Below are positions 39,012 through 48,069 of a stretch of 64,000 nt of DNA, one piece after another. The DNA is from Pseudocolwellia sp049933045 (GTDB lineage: Bacteria > Pseudomonadota > Gammaproteobacteria > Enterobacterales > Alteromonadaceae): assembly GCF_049933045.1 (NCBI RefSeq), contig NZ_CP187926.1:3782001-3846000 (forward strand). The letters are read 5' to 3'. Each line of letters opens with the position of its first letter. The first letter of the stretch is position 1. Position numbers and translations under genes: made by a program. The notes below the pieces were generated by a model. The model was not told the origin of the DNA, ran no database searches, and saw only the letters and a list, made by a program, of their open reading frames with translations.

Positions 39012-40844
39012 ATGTGTGGAATAGTAGGTGCAGTTGCACAACGTGATGTAGTAGATATATTAGTAGAAGGTTTGCGTCGATTAGAATACCGAGGATATGA
39101 CTCTGCAGGTGTTGCTATTATTGGAGACGATAATAAAATAAATCGTGTACGTCGTTTAGGTAAAGTACAAGAGTTGGCAGATGCTGTTCAACTTAATCCA
39201 TTAACAGGCGGTACTGGTATTGCTCACACTCGTTGGGCTACTCATGGTGCGCCAAGTGAAATTAATGCTCATCCACATGTATCTAGCGATAACATTGCTG
39301 TAGTACATAACGGCATTATCGAAAATCATGAAGAACTTAGAGCCAGACTTACAGGCTTAGGCTACGTATTTGTTTCTGAAACTGATACCGAAGTTATTGC
39401 ACATCTTGTTCACCACGAATTAAAAACAGCTTCTAGTTTGCGTGAAGCTGTTCAAACAACAGTAAAGCAGCTTGAAGGTGCTTACGGCACAGTAGTATTA
39501 GATACTAACGATAAAGATCGTGTTGTTGTTGCTCGTTCAGGTAGCCCATTAGTTATTGGTTACGGTGTTGGCGAGAATTTTATCGCATCAGACATGATGG
39601 CGTTATTGCCTGTTACACGTAAATTCTCATTTTTAGAAGAAGGCGACGTTGCTGAAATCACACGTTTTGAAGTTAATATCTTTGATACAAATGGTCAGTC
39701 TGTTGAGCGCGAAGCAAAAGAATCTGAAGTAAGTCATGATGCTGGCGATAAAGGCGAATATCGTCATTACATGCTCAAAGAAACTTATGAACAACCAACA
39801 GCAATAAGAAATACGCTTGAAGGTCGTTTTACTGAAAACACGATCCAGACAGACGCTTTTGGTAAAAATGCAGACGAAATATTTAAAAATATAGAACACG
39901 TTCAAATCATCGCCTGTGGTACAAGTTATCACTCAGGTATGGTTGCACGTTACTGGTTAGAGTCATTAGCAGGCGTTTCATGTAATATCGAAATTGCGAG
40001 CGAATTTAGATACCGTAAATCGCATGTACCTAAAAATGCATTATTAGTTACTATCTCTCAATCGGGTGAAACGGCAGATACGCTAGCGGCACTTCGTTTA
40101 GCTAAAGAGATTGGTTATAAATCAAGTTTAAGTATTTGTAACGTACCAGGCTCATCTTTAGTACGTGAATCAGACTTAGCCTTTATGACTAAAGCAGGTG
40201 TCGAAATAGGCGTAGCATCAACCAAAGCTTTCACAACTCAGTTAGTTGGCTTATTAATGATGACTATAGCCATTGGTTCGCATCACGGCATGAGCTTAGA
40301 AACTCAAGCTGAAATTACCAATTCACTACAAAAATTACCAAATAAATTAGAAGAAGTACTCGCGTTAGCTGGGTCTATTGAAGATTTAGCGGAAGATTTT
40401 GCTGATAAACACCATTCATTATTTTTAGGTCGAGGTGATCAATACCCGATTGCAATGGAAGGCGCTTTAAAGCTTAAAGAAATTTCTTATATTCATGCTG
40501 AAGCGTATGCAGCTGGCGAGTTAAAACATGGTCCATTAGCCTTGATTGATGCTGAAATGCCAGTAATTGTTGTAGCACCTAAAAATGATTTAATTGAAAA
40601 ATTAAAATCAAACGTAGAAGAAGTAAGAGCGCGTGGTGGTTTAATGTATGTGTTTGCTGACGTAGATGCTAAATTTGAAAGCGACGACACAATGAAAGTC
40701 ATCAACGTACCTCATTGTGATGACATCATAGCACCAATCGTTTACACACTACCTTTACAGTTACTTTCATACTATGTAGCTATTATTAAAGGTACTGATG
40801 TTGATCAACCTCGTAACTTGGCAAAAAGTGTTACGGTTGAATAA
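39012..40844 (+). CDS. glmS: glutamine-fructose-6-phosphate aminotransferase (isomerizing)
   Basis: First step of amino-sugar synthesis, turning fructose-6-phosphate and glutamine into glucosamine-6-phosphate. Cys2 in MCGIVGAV is the glutaminase nucleophile. Two SIS sugar-binding domains follow (CGTSYHSGM and SISQSGETADTL-like segments), and the end DQPRNLAKSVTVE is the classic C-terminus. Length is 610 residues. Its 3' end is also the conserved Tn7 attachment target in bacteria. Confidence 0.98.
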   Translation: MCGIVGAVAQRDVVDILVEGLRRLEYRGYDSAGVAIIGDDNKINRVRRLGKVQELADAVQLNPLTGGTGIAHTRWATHGAPSEINAHPHVSSDNIAVVHNGIIENHEELRARLTGLGYVFVSETDTEVIAHLVHHELKTASSLREAVQTTVKQLEGAYGTVVLDTNDKDRVVVARSGSPLVIGYGVGENFIASDMMALLPVTRKFSFLEEGDVAEITRFEVNIFDTNGQSVEREAKESEVSHDAGDKGEYRHYMLKETYEQPTAIRNTLEGRFTENTIQTDAFGKNADEIFKNIEHVQIIACGTSYHSGMVARYWLESLAGVSCNIEIASEFRYRKSHVPKNALLVTISQSGETADTLAALRLAKEIGYKSSLSICNVPGSSLVRESDLAFMTKAGVEIGVASTKAFTTQLVGLLMMTIAIGSHHGMSLETQAEITNSLQKLPNKLEEVLALAGSIEDLAEDFADKHHSLFLGRGDQYPIAMEGALKLKEISYIHAEAYAAGELKHGPLALIDAEMPVIVVAPKNDLIEKLKSNVEEVRARGGLMYVFADVDAKFESDDTMKVINVPHCDDIIAPIVYTLPLQLLSYYVAIIKGTDVDQPRNLAKSVTVE

Positions 40845-41109
40845 TTAGTTACTACTTCAGAATATAAGTTGTCGGAGAGTGATAAGTCTCAACATAAGCT
40901 AAAGCATAACTATATTGCATTGGCGACTGAGAAAAGTGTTGAGGCTTCGATTTGATATTACAACAATATAAAGTAGCTTAGATGAAATGAGGATTGCTCT
41001 TTAATCGAGTACGAGTAATCTTCAATTATACCAAGTTGATTAATTAACTGCTCATTACTTAATGGCTAAAATTAATAACAACGGTAAAGTAGTAATAGCT
41101 CAGTATAAA

Positions 41110-41919
41110 CTAAAATGTTTCTGCAACTTCCGATCTAGCCAAAATGGCTCTTGCGTGAATTCGTACAGGCTCATCCACCATTTCACCGTCAACTGAAATT
41201 GCACCATCGCCTGAAGATACTATTTTTTTCGCCCAAATAATTTCAGCTTTTGAAGGCAGAAATGCACGCTTAACCTCTCCAATTTGTTTAGGGTGTATAC
41301 ACAATTTCCCAGTGAAACCTAGATTTTTTGCATGAACACTATCATCGAAACTAATGTTTAGATCATCAAGTGCTGTTGTTACACCATCAATAGGAGCCGC
41401 GATTCCAGCGAGTCGAGATGCCATTATCAATTCAGACCGTATCGGTAGAAGAATCTCACGCAAATGAGCGCAACCGAGGTCAGCACAAAAGTCCACTGAA
41501 CCAAAAGCAATTCGTTTAACCCCTTTTGTTGCCGCAATGTTTCCAGCATTTGAAACCCCAAGTGCTGTTTCAATGAGTGCGATAATTGGAATATTTCCCC
41601 CCATAGCTTCAAATACACTTTTTACCTGCTGAGGATCTTCAGCTTTGGGAAGCATAACCGCTGCAATAGGAAGTTGGCTAACTGCTTGTAAATCTTCGAT
41701 GTGCCACGATGAGCCCTCAGAATTTACCCGAACAATAACTGGAAGATCAGTAAAGTCACAAGTAAGTGTCTTACGAGCGTATTCTTTTGCATCAGCAGCT
41801 ACGGCATCTTCAAGGTCAAGGATGATCGAATCTGCACCAGAAACAGCAGCCTTACCAAAACGTTCAGGTCGGTTTGCTGGTACAAAAAGAGGAGTAACAA
41901 TATTTTCAATATTTAACAT
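41110..41919 (-). CDS. HpcH/HpaI (CitE-like) CoA-ester lyase
   Basis: TIM-barrel lyase of the citrate lyase beta / malyl-CoA / citramalyl-CoA lyase family. Visible features are the N-terminal LFVPANRPERFGKA, ILDLEDAV, the metal ligands Glu in ALIETALGV and Asp in FGSVDFCADLG, and the CoA-pocket LCIHPKQI. At 269 residues it has the length of stand-alone CitE-like enzymes rather than citrate lyase subunits. It is the last gene of marR-maiA-caiB-citE. Next to a CoA-transferase, cleavage of a citramalyl- or malyl-CoA type ester is the best guess. Confidence 0.85.
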   Translation of the reverse strand: MLNIENIVTPLFVPANRPERFGKAAVSGADSIILDLEDAVAADAKEYARKTLTCDFTDLPVIVRVNSEGSSWHIEDLQAVSQLPIAAVMLPKAEDPQQVKSVFEAMGGNIPIIALIETALGVSNAGNIAATKGVKRIAFGSVDFCADLGCAHLREILLPIRSELIMASRLAGIAAPIDGVTTALDDLNISFDDSVHAKNLGFTGKLCIHPKQIGEVKRAFLPSKAEIIWAKKIVSSGDGAISVDGEMVDEPVRIHARAILARSEVAETF

Positions 41920-42011
41920 TAAGTGGCTTCCTCGTAAAAAGAATTATGTGCCCAATTACAGCAAGGCGTAGGTTATCGTGCATTATAAAAACAGAAGTTT
42001 ACTTAATAGGT

Positions 42012-43148
42012 TTATCTCTCTGGCTTTTTTAACGCAGGAACAGAACCGTAATTACGCTGTTCTCCCACAAATATAGCTGCAGGTGCAGGATAAGATACAG
42101 GACCATTTGGAGAATCGACTGTGATCCGACGTAAATGAGGATGATTTGATAGTCCGCCCATATCATTTACTGAAGCAAAAGCGACATCAGCATTATCGAG
42201 TAAAACTTCTGCTTCATCTTTAGATAAAGTTGCAAATCGAGCAGCAACAATTCCGTCTGTTTGCTCTCTAATGCCTACACGATCAACATTAGTTGCAAAG
42301 CGTGAATCTTTACCAAGTGAAGCATCACCAATAAATTCAGCACAAAGCTTGACCCATTCTCTATCGCTCTGAATAGAGATCAAAATTTGTTGACCATCTT
42401 TAGTATCAAAAACACCGTAAGGAGAAATTGATGGGTGAGCCATACCAACACGCTTTGGCGGTTTTCCGCCTTCAAAATGAAGCAGAGGTACAGTGAGCCA
42501 GTCGGCCATAACATCAAACATAGAAACTGATATCTGAGCTCCTTTACCGGTTATTCCACGACCAATTAAAGCTTCCAAAATAGCTGCATGTGCAGCTGCA
42601 CCAGTAGCAATATCAACAACAGAAGTGCCAACACGAGCGGCTTGATCGGGTCCGCCAGTAATAGAACAAAGACCTGACTCTGCTTGAATTAAAAGATCAT
42701 AAGCTTTTCGATGTGCCATTGGCCCTTCTTCACCATAGCCACTAATAGAACAAACAATCAGTTTAGGATAATCACGTTTAAGCATCTCGAAATCGAAGCC
42801 TAACCTGGCTAATGAACCCGGTTTAAGATTTTGAACAAGAACATCAGCTTCAGATAAAAGATTCGTTAGATCGTCTTTTCCTTCAGGGGTAGTTAGATCA
42901 ACAGTGAAAGTGTCTTTGCCGCGATTAAGCCATACAAAATAGCTGCTCTGACCCGCTGCAACCGTGTCATATCCACGAGCAAAATCTCCAGCTGGTCGTT
43001 CAATTTTTATTACCTGGGCGCCAGCGTCGGCAAGGCGAGAAGTAGCAAAAGGAGCTGCAACAGCTTGCTCTATAGCTAATACTTTTAGACCTGCCAGTGG
43101 AAGGTTCGATTCTTTAGGGTTTTCCTGCGCGTTGAATTTCATGTTCAT
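42012..43148 (-). CDS. class III CoA-transferase (CaiB/BaiF family)
   Basis: Moves CoA between carboxylic acids through an aspartyl-CoA anhydride. The N-terminus PLAGLKVLAIEQAVAAPFAT, DAGAQVIKIE and the catalytic Asp in RKAYDLLIQAESGL are family hallmarks. Length is 378 residues, about average. It lies 10 bp after the isomerase gene and 92 bp before the CitE-like lyase. Substrate cannot be read from sequence; pairing with the lyase suggests a C4-C5 dicarboxylate such as mesaconate or citramalate. Confidence 0.88.
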   Translation of the reverse strand: MNMKFNAQENPKESNLPLAGLKVLAIEQAVAAPFATSRLADAGAQVIKIERPAGDFARGYDTVAAGQSSYFVWLNRGKDTFTVDLTTPEGKDDLTNLLSEADVLVQNLKPGSLARLGFDFEMLKRDYPKLIVCSISGYGEEGPMAHRKAYDLLIQAESGLCSITGGPDQAARVGTSVVDIATGAAAHAAILEALIGRGITGKGAQISVSMFDVMADWLTVPLLHFEGGKPPKRVGMAHPSISPYGVFDTKDGQQILISIQSDREWVKLCAEFIGDASLGKDSRFATNVDRVGIREQTDGIVAARFATLSKDEAEVLLDNADVAFASVNDMGGLSNHPHLRRITVDSPNGPVSYPAPAAIFVGEQRNYGSVPALKKPER

Positions 43149-43158
43149 TATTCCCTAA

Positions 43159-43812
43159 TTAAGTTTTGTGGGCGTCGGCTTGAGCTTCTGGCATAGCGGC
43201 ACGAAAACTATCAAGTGCTAAGCACGCAGCCTCTATCCGACAAATCGTTGGAAAAGAAGACAAATCCACATCGAATCGGCGCGCATTATATACCTGAGGT
43301 ACTAATAAAACGTCTGCTAGAGTCGGTGTATCGCCATGGCAAAATATTCCAGTTTTCGTAGAACGAGTTAATAGCTCTTCTAGTGCAGGAAAACCTTTCT
43401 CAATAGTGTTGCGATACCAAATAACTTTATTGTCTGGATCAACTTTCATATCATTAATTAGATAATTTAGAACATTAAGGTTATTAATAGGGTGAATGTC
43501 GCAAGCTATAACTTGAGATAATGCTCGCACTCGAGCCCTATCTACTGGCTCTGAAGGGAGTAGTGGTGGCTCCGGGTAAGTTTCATCTAGGTATTCAAGG
43601 ATAGCTAAAGACTGAGTTAGAATTGTTCCATCATCCAACTCCATTGAAGGTACCTGACGTTGAGGGTTTACCTTTGCATAATTTTCTTTAAGCTGCTCAC
43701 CACCATCTCTAAGTAAGTGAACTGGAACACTTTCATAAGGTTGACCTTTCAAGCTAAGACCAATACGTACTCGATAAGCAGCAGACGAACGCCAATATGT
43801 ATATAGTTTCAT
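43159..43812 (-). CDS. maiA: zeta-class GST, maleylacetoacetate/maleylpyruvate isomerase
   Basis: Glutathione-dependent cis-trans isomerase that turns a maleyl ring-cleavage product into the fumaryl form. The zeta-class signature SSAAYRVRIGL with the active serine is at residues 9-19. The thioredoxin-like domain has VNPQRQVPSMELDDG and LTQSLAILEYLDE. The C-terminal helical domain has CDIHPINNLNVL. Length is 217 residues, exactly typical. It lies next to a CoA-transferase and across a divergent promoter from a fumarylacetoacetate-hydrolase-type gene, which supports this role over general detoxification. Confidence 0.9.
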   Translation of the reverse strand: MKLYTYWRSSAAYRVRIGLSLKGQPYESVPVHLLRDGGEQLKENYAKVNPQRQVPSMELDDGTILTQSLAILEYLDETYPEPPLLPSEPVDRARVRALSQVIACDIHPINNLNVLNYLINDMKVDPDNKVIWYRNTIEKGFPALEELLTRSTKTGIFCHGDTPTLADVLLVPQVYNARRFDVDLSSFPTICRIEAACLALDSFRAAMPEAQADAHKT

Positions 43813-43824
43813 AGATAATCTCTC

Positions 43825-44325
43825 TTATTTTATTGTGGTTTGGTCAGATGGATTCAATTTTATACCTTCAGCATTAAGGCGAACTTTTTCCATTAACCTA
43901 ATTAATGTTTCACGCTCATCCTCTGATAATCCATCGAGTGCTTGTTTTTCTACATCACGTACAATTGGGATCAGCTCGGTCATCGCCTTTTTTCCTTTAG
44001 GCGTTAAATTTAAGAGTACCGCTCTGCGATCTGTTGGGTCTTCGTGTCGTTCTAAATATTTACGTTTTTCAAGATCTGCAACACCTCTAGAAACATTAAC
44101 TTTAGCCATACTGGAATGTTTAACCACATCTTTTGCCGTTACGTGTTTATGTTCGTTAAGCACAACTAAAACTCGCCATTCGTGAACAGAAAGCCCATGA
44201 GACATAGCATAAGCTTCTCGAACCTTGCTACTTATTGATGTGTAGTAAACTCTTACCTGATAAGGAAAAAAATCACTAAAAATGAATTCTTTTATTTGTT
44301 TGTTCATTGCAATATTGGCTCTCAT
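43825..44325 (-). CDS. MarR-family transcriptional regulator
   Basis: Winged-helix repressor that usually responds to aromatic acids or CoA thioesters. The wHTH is recognisable: LSVHEWRVLVVLNEHKHVTAKDVVKHSSMAKVN with recognition helix, then the wing LERHEDPTDRRAVLLNLTPKG. Length is 166 residues. It is first in the minus-strand unit with maiA and faces the FAH-type gene. Two copies of a GTTNCATWTGNAAC palindrome in the intervening spacer are likely its operators. An internal ATG at 44307 is an alternative start. Confidence 0.9.
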   Translation of the reverse strand: MRANIAMNKQIKEFIFSDFFPYQVRVYYTSISSKVREAYAMSHGLSVHEWRVLVVLNEHKHVTAKDVVKHSSMAKVNVSRGVADLEKRKYLERHEDPTDRRAVLLNLTPKGKKAMTELIPIVRDVEKQALDGLSEDERETLIRLMEKVRLNAEGIKLNPSDQTTIK

Positions 44326-44425
44326 TTTTCATTAAAGACCTTGTTGATATAAGCAAATGTTATTCAAAAAAACTGTCTTAATAAGTTATATCCAAGTATG
44401 GGGTCGTTAAATAAAACTAAATTTG

Positions 44426-44439
44426 GTTTCATATGGAAC
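44426..44439. promoter_or_regulatory. candidate MarR operator 1
   Basis: GTTTCATATGGAAC is a 14-bp near-perfect palindrome centred on CATATG, about 100 bp upstream of marR. It shares the pattern GTTNCATWTGNAAC with the second site. Confidence 0.6.
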
Positions 44440-44590
44440 TAGTTTAATGGAGGGTGAATAAATTGCAAGAAATTATTAATATTCAAATAAAGCACAATAA
44501 AATGAGTTATTAGAGTAATAATTCCATCATAATTAATTTTTAATTAATATATTGAAAAATCACAAGGATAAATATTAATATATTGACATA

Positions 44591-44604
44591 GTTCCATTTG
44601 TAAC
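44591..44604. promoter_or_regulatory. candidate MarR operator 2 inside a promoter
   Basis: GTTCCATTTGTAAC fits the same GTTNCATWTGNAAC pattern. It sits between the TTGACA and AATAAT boxes of the FAH-gene promoter, so a bound repressor would block RNA polymerase directly. Confidence 0.6.
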
Positions 44605-44770
44605 TAATAATCCGTGAGTGTTTATAGCATGGCATTATGCTCATAGTCAGCTAAAAAAACTTGATGTCGTTAAGTGGGAGATAATCGAGTCGTGGTATAA
44701 AAACAAGCGAGATCCTTAGCATAGCTGTGGGATGCGTGATAAATAATTAAGTTTATAAAGGAATCTACAC

Positions 44771-45784
44771 ATGAAACTAGCAACGTTAAAAAACGATACA
44801 CGAGATGGCCAACTAGTTGTTGTATCGCGTGATTTAAGTCAGTGTATTACAGTACCTAATATAGCGAGTTCGCTGCAGCAAGCTCTTGATGATTGGAGTA
44901 CAACAGAACCGTTACTTAATGCTGTCTACCTTGATCTAAATAATGGTAGTTTAGAGTCTCTGCCTTTTAATCAGTCTGATTGTACTGCACCACTACCTCG
45001 CGCCTACCATTGGGCCGATGGATCAGCTTACGTTAACCACGTTGAGCTAGTCCGTAAAGCACGAAATGCTGTATTACCAGAAAGCTTTTGGACAGAACCT
45101 TTAATTTACCAAGGTGGTTCAGACGTATTCCTTGCACCGCACGATGATATTCCACTAGAGGATGAGTCTTGGGGTATGGATCTTGAGGGTGAAGTTGCTG
45201 TTATAACTGATGATGTAAAAATGGGAACTAAGCCTGAAGACGCGGCAGATAAAATCAAATTAATAATGCTGGTTAATGATGTAACGCTTCGTAACGAAGT
45301 ACCTGCAGAATTAGCTAAAGGGTTTGGTTTCTATCAAGCTAAACCTTTCGGTACATTTTCACCTATTGCAGTAACGCCTGATGAGTTGGGTGATGCATGG
45401 CATGGAGGAAAACTGCATTTGCCATTGCTTGTTACTATTAATGGTGAGCTATTTGGTAAGGCTAACGCTGGCGTAGATATGACCTTTGATTTTTCGACCA
45501 TTATATCTCATGCGGCTAAAACCCGTCCTTTAGGGGCTGGAACTATTGTTGGATCAGGCACAGTATCGAACAAACAAAATGGTGGCCCTGGTAAGCCTGT
45601 TCCAGAGGGTGGGTTAGGTTATTCTTGTTTAGGCGAAATACGTATGATTGAAACCATTCAGCATGGTAAACCAAGCACGCCTTTCTTACGATTTGGCGAT
45701 CATGTGCGTATAGAAATGAACGATGCAAAAGATTGTTCAATCTTCGGTACCATCGAGCAGACAGTTGTTAAGTTTGATAAATAA
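44771..45784 (+). CDS. fumarylacetoacetate hydrolase family protein
   Basis: Hydrolyses a C-C bond in acylpyruvates or fumarylacetoacetate, normally the last step of homogentisate or gentisate breakdown. The metal-binding acids are in GMDLEGEVAVITDDV, and the substrate loop regions KPFGTFSPIAV and PLGAGTIVGSGTVSN are present. The N-terminal about 80 residues form the extra domain seen in bacterial fumarylacetoacetases. Length 337 fits that subgroup. The gene stands alone on the plus strand, controlled by a promoter with a MarR site. Exact substrate is open. Confidence 0.88.
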   Translation: MKLATLKNDTRDGQLVVVSRDLSQCITVPNIASSLQQALDDWSTTEPLLNAVYLDLNNGSLESLPFNQSDCTAPLPRAYHWADGSAYVNHVELVRKARNAVLPESFWTEPLIYQGGSDVFLAPHDDIPLEDESWGMDLEGEVAVITDDVKMGTKPEDAADKIKLIMLVNDVTLRNEVPAELAKGFGFYQAKPFGTFSPIAVTPDELGDAWHGGKLHLPLLVTINGELFGKANAGVDMTFDFSTIISHAAKTRPLGAGTIVGSGTVSNKQNGGPGKPVPEGGLGYSCLGEIRMIETIQHGKPSTPFLRFGDHVRIEMNDAKDCSIFGTIEQTVVKFDK

Positions 45785-45877
45785 TTAAAAACTCAATCCC
45801 GCTCATTACGGGCTGGATAGTGTTTAGAGTTGTCTAATAAGAAAAAATAGTGAGTAAAGTACAATAACTCTGAAACG

Positions 45878-46966
45878 TTAGCCTTTCAGGCCAAAAAGTT
45901 TGCGATATTTACTTATAAACAAATCCTTACCTTTGATAACACTCGTTACCCAATCTCCAAAGGTTGCAATAACAAGAAATGAATTACCTTTATTTGGTCC
46001 TAGTGGTAAAAATAAAGGTGCTTTTCCTGTTGCCCAAGGGGAGTAAGGTTTAATTTGATCTAGTGTCTTTCCTTTCACTTGTTCTTTTAGCATTTTGGTA
46101 AGCCATGGTACTTGTCGACTAACAGCAACAATCGTCATAGTATCTCCGTTACTTGCAACATCACCTGCAGCAAATACATTACTAAATGTGGATGGGCGTA
46201 AGTATCTATCAACTTTAACACGATCCATTTTATCTTTTGTAATGCTAGGTAACCCGTTAAGTACAGCTGAAACAGCACGTGAACCTATCGCAGGAATGAC
46301 CAGATCAGCTATTAGTGTATTACCATCAGACAAACTAAGGGTACCAGAATAAGGAGTTGTTAAGCTTTCAAGGTTGTTCACTTTCACGCCTAACTTTATA
46401 TCAACACCAGCGTCATTAAGTTTTGAGGTAAGGGAGGTTCCAAACTTAGCGGGCATTTGTGAAAATAGACTGGACTCACTAGAGATCAAGGTAACGTTTT
46501 TCTCTGGCATTGCATAACTAATTTCACCAGCCAGCTCTGTTCCAACAGTACCTGCGCCGACAATAACAACAGACGATGCTGCTTTTAATTTATCATGTAA
46601 CCGCGTTACAACAGAACAAAAGTCATCGATGTTATCGCCTATAGGTTTGAAAGCAACTCCATTAGAAGATCCCGTTGCAATAACTATAAAGTCGGCAGCA
46701 ATGTGTGTGTCATCCATTAACGTGACACCTTTTTCATCTACGCTAGTCACTTTTCCTTCTATTACTTTCCCTGTTGATAGGAGTAAGTCATAAGGCATTA
46801 ATGCGCGCTCTAATAACGAAGGGTCTACAATGGCACGTATCATTGCTGGCGCATGAACGAAGAATTTACGTTGCTCTATGAGTGTAACGTCAAGATCATT
46901 CTCTAACGCTTTAGCTAACTCAACACCTAAATAGCCGCCACCGACTATTACAAGTTTATTTCTCAT
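45878..46966 (-). CDS. FAD/NAD(P)-dependent oxidoreductase (FSP1/NDH-2-like)
   Basis: Two-dinucleotide-fold flavoprotein. The FAD loop VGGGYLGVELAKAL begins near residue 7, the NAD loop VGAGTVGTELAGE near residue 140, and the C-terminal FAD motif VFAAGDVASNGD near residue 265. A hydrophobic/basic tail (FGDWVTSVIKGKDLF) could attach to membranes, as in AIFM2/FSP1 and NDH-2. Length is 362. It is the last gene of the aldH-mpaB-crtC-like unit, so it may recycle electrons for that pathway; that is inference. Confidence 0.82.
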   Translation of the reverse strand: MRNKLVIVGGGYLGVELAKALENDLDVTLIEQRKFFVHAPAMIRAIVDPSLLERALMPYDLLLSTGKVIEGKVTSVDEKGVTLMDDTHIAADFIVIATGSSNGVAFKPIGDNIDDFCSVVTRLHDKLKAASSVVIVGAGTVGTELAGEISYAMPEKNVTLISSESSLFSQMPAKFGTSLTSKLNDAGVDIKLGVKVNNLESLTTPYSGTLSLSDGNTLIADLVIPAIGSRAVSAVLNGLPSITKDKMDRVKVDRYLRPSTFSNVFAAGDVASNGDTMTIVAVSRQVPWLTKMLKEQVKGKTLDQIKPYSPWATGKAPLFLPLGPNKGNSFLVIATFGDWVTSVIKGKDLFISKYRKLFGLKG

Positions 46967-46978
46967 TTTTAAGACCTA

Positions 46979-47956
46979 TTACTTTTTTGGATAAACAATT
47001 TCATGTAAGCCTTCTGACAGATAAGTTTGGCTGACGCCACTTCGAGTAACGATAAGCTCTTCTTTTGCTATATAACGATAAGCATCTTCTCCAGGAAGGA
47101 ACTCACCTGGTTCAATCATTACTAAAGTTATAAGGTCTATATTGGCGATATAACTTAAATCACCTTTTGAACCTTTAAGCGTTAAGCTTTTCGAGAATGT
47201 ATAACCCATAATATTTTCTGTCATTATGTCGTTAATGACAGCTGTGGCTTTTACATTCTCTGGATCTGTCATCGATTCAGAAGGAGATATTATGAGAGTT
47301 TCACTGTCAGTGACCAATGCACCTGCCTGAAGTATATTATCTTCAAAATCCATAATGACAGAGTAGTCGATGGAAATATCAGGTGAATGTATTTTCCCCC
47401 AATACCAATTTTTTACCATACCCGCTAGACTTTTTTCACCCCAATTATGATCGTGATAACCCTTTCCTTTTACTTTTATCGTTTTGCCATTTTTATAAAG
47501 TTCGCCTTCGATATGACCAGAAGGAACAGCTACTGTCCAAGGCATTGGTGTGTCGGTTCCTTCTGATGTATACGGGTGATTACCTTTATTTAAGGTTAAC
47601 TTTGCACCATAACCGTCAATCATTGTAAAAATCTCGTAATGATCGCCACAGTCTTTACAATATTCTTCTTCACCAAATGTTACATCACACTTTACATCGC
47701 TAGTTGATACGTCTGTTTCCGTGTACTTCTTTATTCTAGATATTTCAGACTGACCTCTTGGATAAATGTTTAATCTAACAGAAGGTTGTCTTGGTTTTAG
47801 CCGAGTGTCATTTAAGGAGAACATTACAACGAGGAAGTCACCATTATCAAAATGAGCATCGAAGTACCACCACTCAAAATGTTCTTCTCTATTGGTGACA
47901 GGAAAGTCAATATGAGTTGCATCTGCTTTAACGTAATTAAGTATTTCATTCACCAT
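46979..47956 (-). CDS. AttH/CrtC-like lipocalin-fold protein
   Basis: The sequence resembles the AttH/hydroxyneurosporene-synthase (CrtC) superfamily. The N-terminal HFEWWYFDAHFDNGDFLVVMF and the central GKGYHDHNWGEKSLAGMVKNWYWGK segment, with its His-Asp-His-Asn, are its typical blocks. CrtC members hydrate isoprenoid double bonds; other members have no known activity. At 325 residues it fits. No signal peptide is seen. It sits 113 bp after an MpaB-type oxygenase gene, and a small CCGCA-ATATA-TGCGG hairpin lies in that gap (48040-48054). Hydration of an isoprenoid-like substrate is a hypothesis only. Confidence 0.7.
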   Translation of the reverse strand: MVNEILNYVKADATHIDFPVTNREEHFEWWYFDAHFDNGDFLVVMFSLNDTRLKPRQPSVRLNIYPRGQSEISRIKKYTETDVSTSDVKCDVTFGEEEYCKDCGDHYEIFTMIDGYGAKLTLNKGNHPYTSEGTDTPMPWTVAVPSGHIEGELYKNGKTIKVKGKGYHDHNWGEKSLAGMVKNWYWGKIHSPDISIDYSVIMDFEDNILQAGALVTDSETLIISPSESMTDPENVKATAVINDIMTENIMGYTFSKSLTLKGSKGDLSYIANIDLITLVMIEPGEFLPGEDAYRYIAKEELIVTRSGVSQTYLSEGLHEIVYPKK

Positions 47957-48069
47957 TTAAAAACCTTTCAAGTATGTAATGTTGAGTGTATTCCATAGCC
48001 GTTTAGCAACATATTATTTTTACATGCTTATTAAACAGACCGCAATATATGCGGCCTTGTCATTTTTAT

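Larger units (their letters stand above)
44326..44770. promoter_or_regulatory. divergent promoter region between marR and the FAH-type gene
   Basis: This 445-bp spacer contains no gene. It holds two palindromic sites (44426-44439 and 44591-44604) and a promoter (TTGACA at 44583-44588, AATAAT at 44606-44611, 17-bp spacing) for the rightward gene. The rest is AT-rich with no other feature I can support. Confidence 0.7.

Noticed and set aside
40845..41109. A Tn7-type transposon end after glmS
   Set aside because: The position fits, but I see no recognisable Tn7 end repeats and no tns genes in the window.
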